NCBI RefSeq assembly: GCF_009720865.1
Contig: NZ_WNLA01000020.1
Coordinates: forward strand, 1 to 64,000
Direction: 5' to 3'
Length of the DNA stretch: 64,000 nt
DNA from: Pseudoduganella ginsengisoli
GTDB lineage: Bacteria > Pseudomonadota > Gammaproteobacteria > Burkholderiales > Burkholderiaceae_D
Under the pieces are notes generated by a model. That model was given only the letters and a program-made list of their open reading frames with translations, searched no databases and was not told where the DNA came from. The position numbers and the translations under genes are program-made. Shown one piece after another: positions 63,437 through 64,000 of the stretch (positions are counted from its first letter, which is position 1; each line of letters begins with the position of its first letter).

Positions 63437-64000
63437 TTAATCCGGGAAGCGGTCGTTAATGGCCAGCGCTTTATCGATGTTATTGACCAGCACTTCCACG
63501 TACGCCGGATCCAGGTGCTTGCCCGCCACTTCGCGCAAGTGCGCGACGACTTGCTGCACCGGCCACGCATCCTTGTAGCAGCGCTTGTGCATCAGTGCAT
63601 CGAACACGTCCGCCACGGCAACGATGCGCGCATACTGGTGGATGTCTTTGCCTTTCAAGCCTTGAGGGTACCCGCTGCCGTCATATTTCTCCTGGTGCTG
63701 GTGCGCGATCACGGCCGCCGCTTTCAGGATGGGACGCTGCGAACCATCAAGGATCGACAGGCCGACCGCCGGGTGCTGCTTCATGATTTCCCATTCCGCT
63801 GCGTCGAGCTTGCCCGGCTTCAGCAGCACGGCGTCCGGCGTGGCGATCTTGCCGATGTCGTGCATTGGCGCGGCATGCTTGAGGACGGCGGTTTCTTCTT
63901 CCGGCATGCCCGACTCGATGGCCAGCATATGGCAGATTTCCGACATGCGGCGGACGTGGTTGCCCGCTTCGTTGGAGCGCGATTCCACCACGTCGCCAAG
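63437..64000 (-). CDS. HD-GYP c-di-GMP phosphodiesterase, 5' end outside the window
   Basis: The frame is open past the right edge; only the HD-GYP domain (188 codons) is seen. The HD pair is in MHDIGKIATPDAVLLKPGKL (quoted in part), the GYP motif is in HQEKYDGSGYPQGLKG, and the family motif VVESRSNEAGNHVRRM starts near the edge. HD-GYP proteins degrade c-di-GMP to pGpG or GMP. A receiver or GAF domain often precedes, but cannot be seen here. Confidence 0.9.
   Translation of the reverse strand, partial: LGDVVESRSNEAGNHVRRMSEICHMLAIESGMPEEETAVLKHAAPMHDIGKIATPDAVLLKPGKLDAAEWEIMKQHPAVGLSILDGSQRPILKAAAVIAHQHQEKYDGSGYPQGLKGKDIHQYARIVAVADVFDALMHKRCYKDAWPVQQVVAHLREVAGKHLDPAYVEVLVNNIDKALAINDRFPD

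Overview
The window looks like a chromosomal segment of a betaproteobacterium of the Oxalobacteraceae (Janthinobacterium, Duganella or Massilia type). This is inferred from the high GC content with strong third-position GC bias, the PhaM-type polyhydroxybutyrate granule protein, the fused MnmC, the TamAB pair and the abundance of GGDEF, GAF and TPR signalling proteins. No rRNA, tRNA, CRISPR array, intact insertion sequence or prophage was found. Genes are tightly packed, and most neighbours overlap or sit within 100 bases.

Layout. 1-2575: end of a Ser/Thr kinase and two periplasmic solute-binding proteins, all minus strand. 2749-7461: a TonB-dependent receptor coupled to an exported SAM-hydrolase-family protein, then a convergent GH43 arabinanase. 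7598-13309: a CorA-like membrane protein, an operator-controlled SDR-DoxX/DUF2269 operon, a glycine-zipper protein and a TPR-methyltransferase. 13326-19449: a 1160-residue HTH-ATPase-TPR regulator, a bulb-lectin/aerolysin-like protein, PnuC and a REC-AraC regulator preceded by 11-base iterons. 19662-26469: an HxlR regulator, a tandem 77-base repeat, an ECF sigma/anti-sigma pair, a DUF4142 protein, an AEC transporter and a TPR-GAF-GGDEF cyclase. 26473-35079: OsmC, Tag, MnmC, a kinase/response-regulator pair, PhaM and two DUF3108 proteins.

35211-40791 is an MksF-MksE-MksB condensin operon without the nuclease subunit of Wadjet. 40857-42474 is an AT-richer island holding a displaced RHS toxin tip and its immunity gene. 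42519-45380 is a GbsR-type regulator operon whose promoter/operator is a near copy of the one in front of the SDR-DoxX gene 31 kb away. 45381-54797: a membrane protein, a D-amino-acid dehydrogenase flanked by REP-like repeats, TamB/TamA and QueC. 54974-64000: a CHASE-PAS-GAF-GGDEF cyclase, small proteins, an uncharacterised gene under a near-perfect LexA box, a GAF histidine kinase, a DUF4214-FKBP lipoprotein and the edge of an HD-GYP protein.

The observations most worth following are the two-locus GbsR regulon, the SOS-box gene of unknown function, the exported SAM hydrolase coupled to a TonB receptor, the lectin/aerolysin-like protein, the nuclease-less Mks operon with its long Ala/Pro tail, and the dispersed 3'-UTR repeat family.
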